Positions 1 to 7,395 of a stretch of DNA of 62,604 nucleotides are shown in pieces. A program made the position numbers and the translations under genes. The notes below the pieces were generated by a model. That model saw nothing but the letters and a program-made list of their open reading frames with translations. It was not told where the DNA came from and ran no database searches. Position 1 is the first letter of the stretch; each line of letters opens with the position of its first letter. This DNA comes from a virus. The stretch is taken from positions 1 through 62,604 of the IMG/VR virus record IMGVR_UViG_3300044619_000874. One strand, 5' to 3'.

Positions 1-6
1 CCGGAG

Positions 7-132
7 GACAATGGATTCGTAGTACTTCAAAACCCAAAGGTGAAACATGAACGTCTCGTCTCTGCCCTCTGCCAATGAGGGTGCTCTGGTCTGGGTCAAT
101 CAAGCCGGTCGCGTCCGCGTTGACGTGGTTCG
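7..132. repeat. Left copy of 126-bp terminal direct repeat
   Basis: Positions 7-132 are identical to 62479-62604, the last bases of the window. Positions 1-4 also match but 5-6 do not. This is either a circular assembly overlap or a short terminal redundancy. It covers the start of the first gene, so that gene is interrupted only at the right end of the window. Confidence 0.95.
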
Positions 133-928
133 GTCGGTGTTCAACTCGCTCGGGCTGGGCAAGTGCCTGCCCCGCAGGGAGAAGCGATCCATCGCACTGC
201 GGATCGCGATCAAGGCGTGGCTGATCACCCGCTACGGGAAGAAGGACGCCCGCACCATGCGGCTGTACCCTCTCGACCGCCGGGTGCTCGGCTTCGAGGT
301 GAGGAGGAAGGTGGACGGGTCGGAGATGAACGACCACCCCTACGTCTGCACCGTGAAGGCCAACGAGAAGGGTGCGTGGGTCACCTATGCCGGTAGCCCT
401 GCACCGCAGAGCGAGACCGACAACGTCTCTCGTCTCTACCTCGAACGTGTCGAGTGGTACTGCCCGACCACGGTCGGATCGTTGATCAAGAGGGCGGTGG
501 CCTACCACTGGCTGGGCACCAGCCTCAAGTCCAACGGTGGGCTGTACTTCCTGCCGGGTTGCCACCTGCCTGACTATCAGGCACTGGCCGCTGGGCTGGA
601 GCGTAGCACCACCAACCCCGACTCGGAGTTGGTGATGACCGCTGCCACGTTCGACGTTCGTAACAACCCGGGCGTGGCACGGGACGCGATGCTCTCCCTG
701 CGTGCGGAGATCAGGTCTGCCACTGACGAGATCAACAACGACCTCGTCGGTGCTCACGAGATGACCGAGCAGGGGATCGCGTCTCGCAAGGCACGGCTCG
801 ACAACCTGCTCAAGCAGGCGGCTGAGTACGCCGCCCTGTTCGAGACCTCGCTCGATGACATGAAGGCAATGGTCGAGAGCACGAAGGACGCTCTCGCCAT
901 CGCCGAACTCGCAGAGATCAGCGGCTGA
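47..928 (+). CDS. Conserved phage protein upstream of AAA/VWA pair (DUF6744-like)
   Basis: A 293-aa protein of unknown function. It has no signal peptide or membrane segment. The last third (about residues 200-290) is charged and helical, with a likely coiled coil. From memory it resembles uncharacterised proteins (DUF6744 type) that sit next to MoxR-like ATPase genes in actinobacteriophages; this could not be searched. The start is an ATG with AAAGGTG five bases upstream. It is the first gene of a three-gene set with the AAA+ ATPase and the VWA protein. It ends in GGC-TGA, followed by a copy of the repeated GGCTAG motif and an intrinsic terminator, so it may be expressed at a different level from the next two genes. 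It is inferred to be a partner or substrate of the ATPase. Confidence 0.8.
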   Translation: MNVSSLPSANEGALVWVNQAGRVRVDVVRSVFNSLGLGKCLPRREKRSIALRIAIKAWLITRYGKKDARTMRLYPLDRRVLGFEVRRKVDGSEMNDHPYVCTVKANEKGAWVTYAGSPAPQSETDNVSRLYLERVEWYCPTTVGSLIKRAVAYHWLGTSLKSNGGLYFLPGCHLPDYQALAAGLERSTTNPDSELVMTAATFDVRNNPGVARDAMLSLRAEIRSATDEINNDLVGAHEMTEQGIASRKARLDNLLKQAAEYAALFETSLDDMKAMVESTKDALAIAELAEISG

Positions 929-937
929 TCACTGCGT

Positions 938-954
938 GCGGCTAGTAGTTCTAG
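938..954 (+). repeat. GGCTAG motif, copy 1
   Basis: Exact consensus GCGGCTAGTAGTTCTAG, ten bases after the stop of the first gene and directly abutting the stem of a terminator. The next start codon is 66 bases downstream. Confidence 0.85.
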
Positions 955-990
955 AGGGGGCGGGCAACTTCGCTCGCCCCCTCTTTGTTT
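954..990 (+). terminator. Rho-independent terminator after first gene
   Basis: A 12-bp GC-rich stem (954-965 with 972-983, one G-T pair), a six-base loop AACTTC, and a T-rich tail TTTGTTT. It separates the first gene from the AAA+ ATPase gene. Confidence 0.85.
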
Positions 991-1019
991 CCCAACACCT
1001 GTTTCCGGAGGACGATTCA

Positions 1020-2147
1020 ATGTTGACTGGCATCTTCTCACACCCGATGTGGTTCCTGTTCGTTGCAATGCAGGCCGGTATCCCGACGCACGTCGTCGGC
1101 ATGCCGGGCTGTGCCAAGACCGCACTGCACATGGCCTGTGCCAAGGCGATGGGTCGGCGGTTCATCCCGCTGATCGGATCGCAATGCACACCCGAGGACG
1201 TCGGTGGTCTGCCCGTCCCCGACATGGTGGCTCGGCTCTGCCGCATGCTGCCCATGTCGTGGGTCGAGGCGGTGCTCACGCCCGGTGGCTTCCTGTTCTT
1301 CGATGAGTGGGGCAACGTGTCGCCCGCCGTGCATGCCTCGCTGCTCACCGTGGTGCAGGACAAGCGAGTCGGCGACCATCACATCGACATCGACACGATC
1401 ATGGCGGCAGCGTCGAACCCAATCGACATCTGCCCCAATGGCACGCCGCTATCCCTGCCCACCACGAACAGGTTCTTCAACGCCAAGTGGCGGAACGACA
1501 CGCGAGCCTTCCTCAATGGGCTCGTCACCTGCGAGTGGGACGCACCCGAGTTGCCCATCCTGCCGGTGGACTGGAAGTCGTACGTCCCCAAGTGGGGCGG
1601 CATCGTCTCCTCGTTCCTCTCTCGCAACGAGGCGATGATCAACGTGCCACCCAAGGATGACACGACCCCCTCGTATCCAACCGAGCGGACGTGGCGTAAC
1701 GCGGTGATGTGCCTCGCCGCTGCGGACGCAGTCGGTGCGGACATGGATTCGGACACGACCAATGTCCGGCTCATGGTCGAGGGCAACGTGGGTGAGGTGG
1801 CGACCAGCCAGTTCGCACACTTCAAGCAGACGCTCGACCTCGTTGACCCGCTCGACATCGTCGACGGCAAGACGAAGTTCGTGCATCGGGATGACCGCCC
1901 CGACCTGACGATGACCGTGCTCGGTGCCGTGGCTACTGCCGTGTCGAACGCCACGACCTTCACGCCTGATCGATGGGATGCGGCGGCCATCTTCTTCGGG
2001 GAGATCGGTGCGACGGCACACCCCGAGATCGCACTCCGCTACACGCGGGTGCTGCTCGATGCGACGAAGACCTTCAAGCACTCGCCCAGTGCCAAGGTGA
2101 TGAAGCCGCTGATCGCGTTGAACAACTCGCTCAAGGTGAGCGGCTAG
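1020..2147 (+). CDS. MoxR-like AAA+ ATPase
   Basis: A 375-aa AAA+ ATPase. Visible motifs are Walker A GMPGCAKT (residues 27-34), Walker B FLFFDE (91-96) and a sensor-1 Asn in AAASNP (about 133). MoxR-type ATPases act as chaperones or remodellers with VWA proteins through MIDAS-dependent contacts, and the next gene is a VWA protein. The start at 1020 is chosen because CCGGAGGACG lies just upstream; a longer reading frame from 936 would begin inside the GGCTAG motif and translate the terminator. The gene ends in GGC-TAG, where the stop codon is itself part of the second GGCTAG motif. A cytoplasmic remodelling role acting with the downstream protein is inferred. Confidence 0.88.
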   Translation: MLTGIFSHPMWFLFVAMQAGIPTHVVGMPGCAKTALHMACAKAMGRRFIPLIGSQCTPEDVGGLPVPDMVARLCRMLPMSWVEAVLTPGGFLFFDEWGNVSPAVHASLLTVVQDKRVGDHHIDIDTIMAAASNPIDICPNGTPLSLPTTNRFFNAKWRNDTRAFLNGLVTCEWDAPELPILPVDWKSYVPKWGGIVSSFLSRNEAMINVPPKDDTTPSYPTERTWRNAVMCLAAADAVGADMDSDTTNVRLMVEGNVGEVATSQFAHFKQTLDLVDPLDIVDGKTKFVHRDDRPDLTMTVLGAVATAVSNATTFTPDRWDAAAIFFGEIGATAHPEIALRYTRVLLDATKTFKHSPSAKVMKPLIALNNSLKVSG

Positions 2148-2156
2148 TTGTTTTAG
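2140..2156 (+). repeat. GGCTAG motif, copy 2
   Basis: GCGGCTAGTTGTTTTAG, two changes from consensus. Its TAG is the stop codon of the AAA+ ATPase. A hairpin starts four bases later. Confidence 0.8.
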
Positions 2157-2159
2157 ATA

Positions 2160-2187
2160 CCCCGCTCGGCAACTGGGCCGGGCGGGG
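2160..2187 (+). terminator. Terminator-like hairpin between AAA and VWA genes
   Basis: An 11-bp stem (2160-2170 with 2177-2187, one G-T pair) with loop AACTGG. The shape matches the terminator at 954-990, but there is no T-run, so it may pause or process RNA rather than terminate. Confidence 0.5.
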
Positions 2188-2192
2188 CACGA

Positions 2193-2200
2193 CCATAAGC
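2193..2200 (+). promoter_or_regulatory. CCATAAGC motif upstream of VWA gene
   Basis: CCATAAGC lies 16 bases before the VWA start codon, just after the hairpin. The same octamer, or CCATAACA, precedes several other genes on both strands. It is a candidate -10-like promoter element. Confidence 0.4.
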
Positions 2201-2215
2201 ACAAGGGGATATGCG

Positions 2216-3826
2216 ATGGACTCGATCAGACTCAAGGTCGCACAGTTCAGGACGATGGTGAAAGACATCCTGCCCTACTTCACGGGCTATGTGTACGGCA
2301 TGATCGCCACCGAGAAGCGTGGCATCGGCACGATGGCAGTCGATGAGCGGGGTCGTCTCTACTACGACCCGGCCCTCGTCGAGCGGGTCGATCTCAAGGG
2401 CGGTCGGTTCGTGATCTGTCACGAGGCACTGCACGTTGCACTCGGCCACGCCCCGCTGGCACGCCGGTTCCTCGGTGACCGGCCGACCCCGGCCATGCTG
2501 CGGCGATACAACCTCGCCGCCGACTGCGTGGTCAACGGCATCCTCCAGTCGTGGTGGCACGAGGCACCGAGCGAGGAGGTTCTCGGTGGCAAGTTGGTGA
2601 CGCACGTCGCCCTCGGCCTGCCGCCGTCGCTCACCGTGACGCAGTACTACGCCCTGCTCGAACAGCAAGACGATCAGAAGAAGCAGGAGCGTGAGGCTGC
2701 ACGCAAGCAGCAACGAGACAACGACCCGCGCCAGCGTGGCAAGGGCGAGGATGGCGATGGCATGGAGGACGAAGGTGATGAAGACCAAGAAGATGGTTCG
2801 GCTGATCGTGATGACGACGAAGAAGAACGTGGCGGCCAATCGGATCGGGGTGATCACGACTCCGAGGATGGCGAAGACGGTAGCGACGGCGATTCGGAAG
2901 GCGGCGGAGACGAATCGTCCGACGAAGAAGATGGTGTTCCAGATGGGGACGCTGCCGGAGAAGGAGATACCGAGCGCGAAGGGGACGATGACGGTGATAG
3001 CGGTAGCGACGAGGGCAGTGGCGGCTCGGATTCGCAGGCTGGCGATCAAGGCCGGGGCGACGAGGACGATGCCGACGGGGAAGCCGACGGGGGATGGGCT
3101 TGCCGAGGTGGCGGCGGTGCTGACGGCCAGCCTCGCGAGTACGAGGACGAAGGCGAAGGCGGGTGGAAGGATCGCGAGTACTCGATGACCGACCAGTTGG
3201 AGCAGCGGATCGAGGAGGCAGAGCAGTCCTCTCCCGGTTCGGTGCCCGGCTGCCTCAAGGACGCGGTCGGTCTGCGGCTCCGGCCGCAGGCTGACCCGTT
3301 CGACGTGCTGCGTGCCACGGTGGCACGGGCCATCGCCTCGCCGGTCGGTGCCCCCGACTACACGCTGCGGAAGTTCAGCCGCAGGCAGCAGGCCGACGGG
3401 CCTCGGCTGCGTGGCGTGAAGAAGGAGATGCCCAACGTGGTTGTGATCCTCGACACGAGCGGCTCGATGCATGGCGACCGTGTCGCGAAGGCGATGGGCG
3501 TCATCGCCAAGGCAGTGAGCCGACTCAAGTCGGTGAAGGTGGTGTGCTACGACGCCGACCTGCATGGACGCAGGACGGTGACCTCGATGGCTGCCTTCTC
3601 ATGGCAGGGTGGTGGCGGCACCAACATGGGGAAGGCCATCGAGCAGGTCGACAAAGAGGATCGGCCCGACGCCATCGTGCTGGTGACCGACCTCGAAACC
3701 CCGTGGCCGGAGCGTATGCCCCGGGCCCGGGTGGTGGTGGCTGCGGTTGACTCGAAACCCTATTGGCTGGAGCGCGTGCCCGGCTGGGTGAAACTGTGTG
3801 ACGTCTCGAAAGGAGGTGACCGATGA
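2216..3826 (+). CDS. HExxH metallopeptidase-like / VWA domain protein (DUF2201-like)
   Basis: A 536-aa protein in three parts. The N-terminal domain has a zinc-protease-type motif HEALH (H69, E70, H73, with H78 in LGHAP), as in the DUF2201 putative-metallopeptidase family. Residues about 165-325 form a very acidic, Asp/Glu/Gly-rich low-complexity linker. The C-terminal VWA domain has the MIDAS motif DTSGS at about residue 413. MoxR ATPase plus VWA protein is a known functional pairing, and the ATPase gene is directly upstream. The start at 2216 has AAGGGG upstream; longer frames run back into the preceding gene. Whether the HExxH is catalytic cannot be judged here. The stop overlaps the start of the HNH gene (ATGA), implying translational coupling. 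Confidence 0.85.
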   Translation: MDSIRLKVAQFRTMVKDILPYFTGYVYGMIATEKRGIGTMAVDERGRLYYDPALVERVDLKGGRFVICHEALHVALGHAPLARRFLGDRPTPAMLRRYNLAADCVVNGILQSWWHEAPSEEVLGGKLVTHVALGLPPSLTVTQYYALLEQQDDQKKQEREAARKQQRDNDPRQRGKGEDGDGMEDEGDEDQEDGSADRDDDEEERGGQSDRGDHDSEDGEDGSDGDSEGGGDESSDEEDGVPDGDAAGEGDTEREGDDDGDSGSDEGSGGSDSQAGDQGRGDEDDADGEADGGWACRGGGGADGQPREYEDEGEGGWKDREYSMTDQLEQRIEEAEQSSPGSVPGCLKDAVGLRLRPQADPFDVLRATVARAIASPVGAPDYTLRKFSRRQQADGPRLRGVKKEMPNVVVILDTSGSMHGDRVAKAMGVIAKAVSRLKSVKVVCYDADLHGRRTVTSMAAFSWQGGGGTNMGKAIEQVDKEDRPDAIVLVTDLETPWPERMPRARVVVAAVDSKPYWLERVPGWVKLCDVSKGGDR

Positions 3827-4479
3827 CGTTCGATGAGCAGGTGGCTGCGTTGCGGGGGAAGGTTGAGCCGAAGTACTTCGACGGCCGAAAAGCCGAGGCC
3901 ACGCCGGAGCAGTGGGCCGCAAGGCTGGATCACACCCTGAGGTGGCGATGCGAGAACTGCGAGCGAGACCGCGAATCCACTCGCGAGTCCACCGCTCGCT
4001 GGCGGATGGCAAACCCGGAAAGATCACGGGAGGTGAATCGGAGGTGGGTGTCATCCGGCAGTCGCAACGAGTACCAGCGACGGCTGAGAAAGACGGACGT
4101 CCAGTTCCGGCTTTCGGAGAGTCTTCGGGTTCGACTCGCCCACGCAATGTCTGGCCGCAGTAGGGGGGGCTCTGCCGTGCGTGACCTCGGCTGCTCGGTC
4201 GCTGACCTCAAGGCCCACCTCGAACGGCAGTTCCTGCCGGGCATGACGTGGGACAACTGGGGCGTGGGTCAGGGCAAGTGGCAGATCGACCACATCTACC
4301 CGCTGGCACAGGCTGACCTGACCGTGCGGCTAGTAGTTCTAGCGGTGTGCAACTGGCGGAACCTACAGCCCCTGTGGTTCAAGGACAACAACCGCAAGGG
4401 CGATACCGTCACGCCTGAGGCGCAGCAACTGTTTGACGGTTTGGTTTCAGAGTTCACTGACAACGAAGGAGGTGCATGA
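3823..4479 (+). CDS. HNH endonuclease carrying the GGCTAG motif in its coding sequence
   Basis: A 218-aa protein. The C-terminal half has the phage HNH pattern: QIDHIYPL supplies the DH pair, followed by NLQPLW and KDNNRKG. The N-terminal half is Arg/Glu-rich with a CxxC (CENC), probably for DNA binding. Such proteins are usually homing or packaging-associated nucleases. The start ATG overlaps the VWA stop and has AAAGGAGGTG in front. Codons about 168-174 are encoded by an exact copy of the GGCTAG motif, where related proteins (from memory) have a DPEQ-type segment. The region therefore reads RLVVLAV instead. The catalytic HNH residues lie outside this stretch, so the protein may still be active. 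Confidence 0.85.
   Translation: MTFDEQVAALRGKVEPKYFDGRKAEATPEQWAARLDHTLRWRCENCERDRESTRESTARWRMANPERSREVNRRWVSSGSRNEYQRRLRKTDVQFRLSESLRVRLAHAMSGRSRGGSAVRDLGCSVADLKAHLERQFLPGMTWDNWGVGQGKWQIDHIYPLAQADLTVRLVVLAVCNWRNLQPLWFKDNNRKGDTVTPEAQQLFDGLVSEFTDNEGGA
4326..4342 (+). repeat. GGCTAG motif, copy 3 (inside HNH gene)
   Basis: Exact GCGGCTAGTAGTTCTAG, in the plus orientation but inside an open reading frame. It is read in a frame that avoids the TAG triplets. Confidence 0.85.
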
Positions 4480-5162
4480 TGATCGCTGAGTCTGACTGGC
4501 TCGAACCCTACTGCCGCCAGTGCTGCACTGTGTGGAACTCCAACTGGAGCACGGTGCCATACGGCAGGGTCGGATGGAAGAAAGCAGCGGAGAAGTACTG
4601 CGGTGCGTACTGGGGCAGGCTCACGCCAGAGCACTGCATGAGGATTCACTACCGCTTCACGCAGATGCGGAAGGAGATCGATGGCCTGTCGGTTGAGTAC
4701 GGCATGATCCGGGGGCCGAACTGGGATGACAAAACCCAGTGGCCCTACGCCGCCGTCGCTCGGTTCGATGATCAAGGCAAGATGCTGACCGGCTACTTGC
4801 TGCACCCCGGGGCTGCGTCTTGCCCGTACTACGTTCGCCACTCGCTGCCAGTGCCGGGCAAAGCAAGGGGCACAACGTATCGATCGCTGCGTACGGTCGA
4901 GGACATGATGCCGGTGATCAAGCCGGTGACCGGCGAGGCGGGCAGCCGCTCCGCCACAGTCACCATCACCCGCGATGACGTTGCCCGTACGGGTGACGTT
5001 CGCAAGGGGGACTGCTACCTGTTCGACCTGACGATGGAGCACTCGCCACGAGTGACCGTCGAAGGTAGGTACATGGGCAGGGCGGTTCAGTTCGGTGCGC
5101 TCGACGAGATCATTGATACCGTGCGGTGTCGGCTCGTGTTCGCTGACCTACCTAGTGCATGA
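4476..5162 (+). CDS. Hypothetical protein
   Basis: A 228-aa protein I do not recognise. It has several Cys residues near the N-terminus (CRQC around residues 13-16) that could bind metal, and no membrane segment. The start is the first of two adjacent ATGs; GAAGGAGGTG lies just upstream, and the ATG overlaps the HNH stop. It belongs to the coupled run from the VWA gene onward. No catalytic motif is obvious. Confidence 0.7.
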   Translation: MMIAESDWLEPYCRQCCTVWNSNWSTVPYGRVGWKKAAEKYCGAYWGRLTPEHCMRIHYRFTQMRKEIDGLSVEYGMIRGPNWDDKTQWPYAAVARFDDQGKMLTGYLLHPGAASCPYYVRHSLPVPGKARGTTYRSLRTVEDMMPVIKPVTGEAGSRSATVTITRDDVARTGDVRKGDCYLFDLTMEHSPRVTVEGRYMGRAVQFGALDEIIDTVRCRLVFADLPSA

Positions 5163-5170
5163 GGTGTGCG

Positions 5171-5260
5171 ATGGATATCCAGTGGCTGCTGACGGTGATC
5201 GAATCGTGGGCGTTCATCGCCCTTCAGTTCTACGTCTTCTCATTCATCAGGAGAAACTGA
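5171..5260 (+). CDS. Small membrane protein (29 aa)
   Basis: A 29-aa reading frame starting MDIQWLLT and ending FIRRN. Nearly all of it is one hydrophobic helix with a basic C-terminus, so it would be a single-pass inner-membrane peptide. It has GAGGTG five bases before the ATG and sits between two genes of the same strand; its end is two bases before the start codon of the serine recombinase. Size and topology fit a tiny holin-like or regulatory membrane peptide, but nothing more specific can be said. Confidence 0.55.
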   Translation: MDIQWLLTVIESWAFIALQFYVFSFIRRN

Positions 5261-5262
5261 CC

Positions 5263-6042
5263 ATGAAGATTGCATACGGATACGGGCGGCACAGCACGAG
5301 CAAGCAGGCAGTGACTGCCGAGGTGCAGGAAGCGTCGGTGATGGATCAGTACGAGCGGCTGCTCAAACCCAAGGGCTACTCGTGGGGCGGCTGGTTCTAC
5401 GACGCCGCAGTGTCGGGCAGCAAGGACTTCAGCGACCGACCCGAGGGGGTGCGGGTGTACATGATGGCTGGCGAGGGCGACGCCGTGATCTGCCACAACT
5501 CCGACCGCATGTTCCGGTCGCAGGCTGATGCAGAGAAGACGGTGCTGCTGCTCCAGTCTCGGGGCGTGCAGATCGTGATGCCCGACCTGCCCTCGTTCGA
5601 GAAGGCTGACCCTCGGATGCTGGCTCGCATCCGGTTCGTCATCGCCCAGTGGGAGCGGGAGAAGATCGGCGAGCGCACCTCGTCTGGCATGCAACGCATG
5701 TCAGCCAAGGGCAAGAAGTTCGGTGGCCGTATCCAGTCGGTGCCACTCGGGTGGCGTAACACTGGCGGCGGCATCGCACCATGCCCGGAGGAGCGGGCGA
5801 GGATCGAGGAGATGGCCCGCATGCACGCCGAGGGTGCGTCGTTCGAGCGCATCTCGATGATCGTTTCCTACCCGCCCCACAACTGGCGTCGTCCGCTCGC
5901 CCGCAAGGGTGGCGGCGCATGGTCGAAGCGTTACGTCAGGCTGGCGATCAAGGCTCGGTCTCTGGGGTATCCTCGCTGCTACCTTTATGATCGGCAACAC
6001 AGAGTCGCAGTCTGTCAAGCGCAGCCAGCAGCCTGCCCTTGA
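5263..6042 (+). CDS. Serine recombinase (resolvase family)
   Basis: A 259-aa protein. The N-terminal resolvase domain has YGRHSTSKQ, with Ser11 the likely nucleophile, followed by DRPEG, a HNSDRMFRS segment and the long E-helix ending in EREKIGERT. The C-terminal part (about residues 145-250) is a recombinase-type DNA-binding region with PLGW and WSKRYVRLAIKAR. It is shorter than large serine integrases. The start follows CAGGAG at normal spacing. The 3' end overlaps the convergent sigma-like gene by 95 bases, so one C-terminus may be shorter than drawn. The genome also has a tyrosine integrase, so this enzyme may resolve genomes or invert DNA rather than integrate. Confidence 0.88.
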   Translation: MKIAYGYGRHSTSKQAVTAEVQEASVMDQYERLLKPKGYSWGGWFYDAAVSGSKDFSDRPEGVRVYMMAGEGDAVICHNSDRMFRSQADAEKTVLLLQSRGVQIVMPDLPSFEKADPRMLARIRFVIAQWEREKIGERTSSGMQRMSAKGKKFGGRIQSVPLGWRNTGGGIAPCPEERARIEEMARMHAEGASFERISMIVSYPPHNWRRPLARKGGGAWSKRYVRLAIKARSLGYPRCYLYDRQHRVAVCQAQPAACP

Positions 6043-6505
6043 TCGTACGCCAGTCGCGGTCACGCTCCCGGCCCAGTGACATCAGCGACCGGCCCTCGAT
6101 TACATGGGCCTCGATCAGGGCCCGGTCGTCGGGCGTCATCTCACGCAGGCAGGCGAGGGCCTGCTGCTTCTGGTCGGTGGAGAAGGCTATGCCCAGTGCC
6201 TTGCCCATGTCGATCCGCTCGTTCGCCGCCTCGCGGGAACGCTTCACCCGACGCACCTCCTTGAGCAGGGCGTGGCGAATCGCAGTGCCGTAGTAGGTGG
6301 TGGGCTTCGATTTCGATGGGTCGTAGCAGAACGACGCATCGACCACGGCCATCTCGGCTACGCTGATCATGTCGCAGTGGCGGATCAGCCTCTCGTAGCA
6401 CAGGTGCTTGGCGATGAACGCACGCACGGCGGCTGGCACCAGCGGCAGGGCAGCCTCGGCTCGCTCCTTCTGCTCGTCTGTCAGCCGCCGCTGCTTGCGT
6501 GTCAC
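5948..6505 (-). CDS. Sigma-70-family-like sigma factor
   Basis: A 185-aa protein. Residues about 60-105 resemble sigma region 2: a DPSKSKPTTYY segment followed by a basic helix, HALLKEVRRVKR. Residues about 125-175 resemble region 4 (DDRALIEAHV...SLMSLG...RTIKGRLLAALDRL), a helix-turn-helix. It would direct RNA polymerase to phage promoters, possibly late ones. It is the last gene of the minus-strand recombination operon. The GTG start at 6505 is chosen because GTGA overlaps the stop of the upstream zinc-ribbon gene; a longer version from 6538 is possible. A distant region-4-only regulator is the main alternative. Confidence 0.75.
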   Translation of the reverse strand: MTRKQRRLTDEQKERAEAALPLVPAAVRAFIAKHLCYERLIRHCDMISVAEMAVVDASFCYDPSKSKPTTYYGTAIRHALLKEVRRVKRSREAANERIDMGKALGIAFSTDQKQQALACLREMTPDDRALIEAHVIEGRSLMSLGRERDRDWRTIKGRLLAALDRLRLCVADHKGSSEDTPETEP

Positions 6506-6681
6506 TTCATCTGCCTCGTCCAGACGTCGGCTCGCCACTCCCTTGCACAGGCCCGCTCGTAGCAGAGCAGGCAGAGGTGTGCATCAGTGGGCATGCCGCT
6601 GCTGTTGACCTTCACGGTCGCAGCACGGTGGCCGCAATCGGAGCACGGACTAGCGGTCGCGGAGGCGGCGGAGTACGCCAA
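6502..6681 (-). CDS. Small zinc-ribbon protein
   Basis: About 59 aa with two Cys pairs (CSDCGH and CLLCYERAC) that should form a treble-clef or zinc-ribbon fold. The frame is open further upstream but overlaps the preceding gene. A TTG near 6681 with GGAGG some way upstream is the most plausible start, and it is uncertain. The stop is coupled to the sigma-like gene (GTGA). It may act as a small DNA- or polymerase-binding protein; this is inferred from the zinc pattern and context only. Confidence 0.5.
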   Translation of the reverse strand: MAYSAASATASPCSDCGHRAATVKVNSSGMPTDAHLCLLCYERACAREWRADVWTRQMK

Positions 6682-7027
6682 GGGAGCGGGCCTTGCCTCC
6701 ACTCGACGACTCCTCGTACGAGCCGTCGTTGACTTTCGAGAGCGGCTCGTACTCGATCCGGCCTTGCGCTTGACGCAGGGCTTCTTGCGCAGAGCGAGCC
6801 TCTTTGACCCAGCCATAGGCGACGCAGCCTCCTGCTGCGGCCAGCCCCAGCAGCAACGCTAGGGCCAGCACTGCGTAGACCTTCCAGCCGGGGCCTTGCG
6901 ATCCTTCGCTCGGCACCCGGCCGACCGTATCTGACGGGTGAATATCTCCACTCAACGGATGAGTGTACGCTCGTCCAGTATGCACAGCACCCCCCAAGGT
7001 TGGCAACAGTTGTCCGCTCCTTATCAC
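6650..7027 (-). CDS. Single-pass membrane protein
   Basis: 125 aa with a hydrophobic segment at about residues 49-71 and then a charged helical stretch (WVKEARSAQEALRQAQGR). This topology, with an N-terminal tail, one membrane helix and a soluble helix, recalls i-spanins, but there is no o-spanin candidate nested nearby. The GTG start overlaps the stop of the gene upstream (GTGA). It sits in the middle of DNA-metabolism genes. Confidence 0.6.
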   Translation of the reverse strand: MIRSGQLLPTLGGAVHTGRAYTHPLSGDIHPSDTVGRVPSEGSQGPGWKVYAVLALALLLGLAAAGGCVAYGWVKEARSAQEALRQAQGRIEYEPLSKVNDGSYEESSSGGKARSLGVLRRLRDR

Positions 7028-7395
7028 TCTCGCTCGGGGGTTGCAGGATTTATGGGCTTCCTCCTCCGGGGTACGTCATGCCTTCGCCAACGACGGGACA
7101 GGGTCAGGTCGGGATTAGAGGCGAACCTCTCAAGCCCTTCCCGCACCCCGTCCTCCTCCATGTCGAGGGCGTTGCATGCCTCGGCGAACGGGAGTACTGC
7201 GTCTCCGCCGTACATCCAGCCCAGTGCTGCCGCCTTCTGCTTCTTGACCTCGCCCCGGTAGTACATCTGCTGGCTCGTGTCGGCAGTGGGCATCCCCCGC
7301 TCGGCGATAATGAACGCGGAGTGCGCGATCATGCTGGCGCAGAGGCGGCGGTACCCACCCTCGATCTCCTCTCTGGATAGGTGGTCGAGATTCAC
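7024..7395 (-). CDS. Hypothetical protein
   Basis: 123 aa, soluble, mostly helical, acidic, with a basic C-terminal tail. It is not recognised. The GTG start overlaps the stop of the upstream diphosphohydrolase-like gene (GTGA), and its own stop overlaps the next start in the same way. It is part of the coupled minus-strand operon. Confidence 0.65.
   Translation of the reverse strand: MNLDHLSREEIEGGYRRLCASMIAHSAFIIAERGMPTADTSQQMYYRGEVKKQKAAALGWMYGGDAVLPFAEACNALDMEEDGVREGLERFASNPDLTLSRRWRRHDVPRRRKPINPATPERE

Noticed and set aside
1973-2215. Extended N-terminus for the VWA protein
   Set aside because: It would overlap the AAA gene in another frame and translate the hairpin; the ATG at 2216 has its own ribosome site and begins normal coding.
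2153-3565. 470-aa open frame on the minus strand opposite the VWA gene
   Set aside because: It exactly mirrors the acidic linker and VWA coding region; composition (Val/Ile/Ala-rich) is what the complementary strand of Asp/Glu codons gives, and there is no ribosome site.
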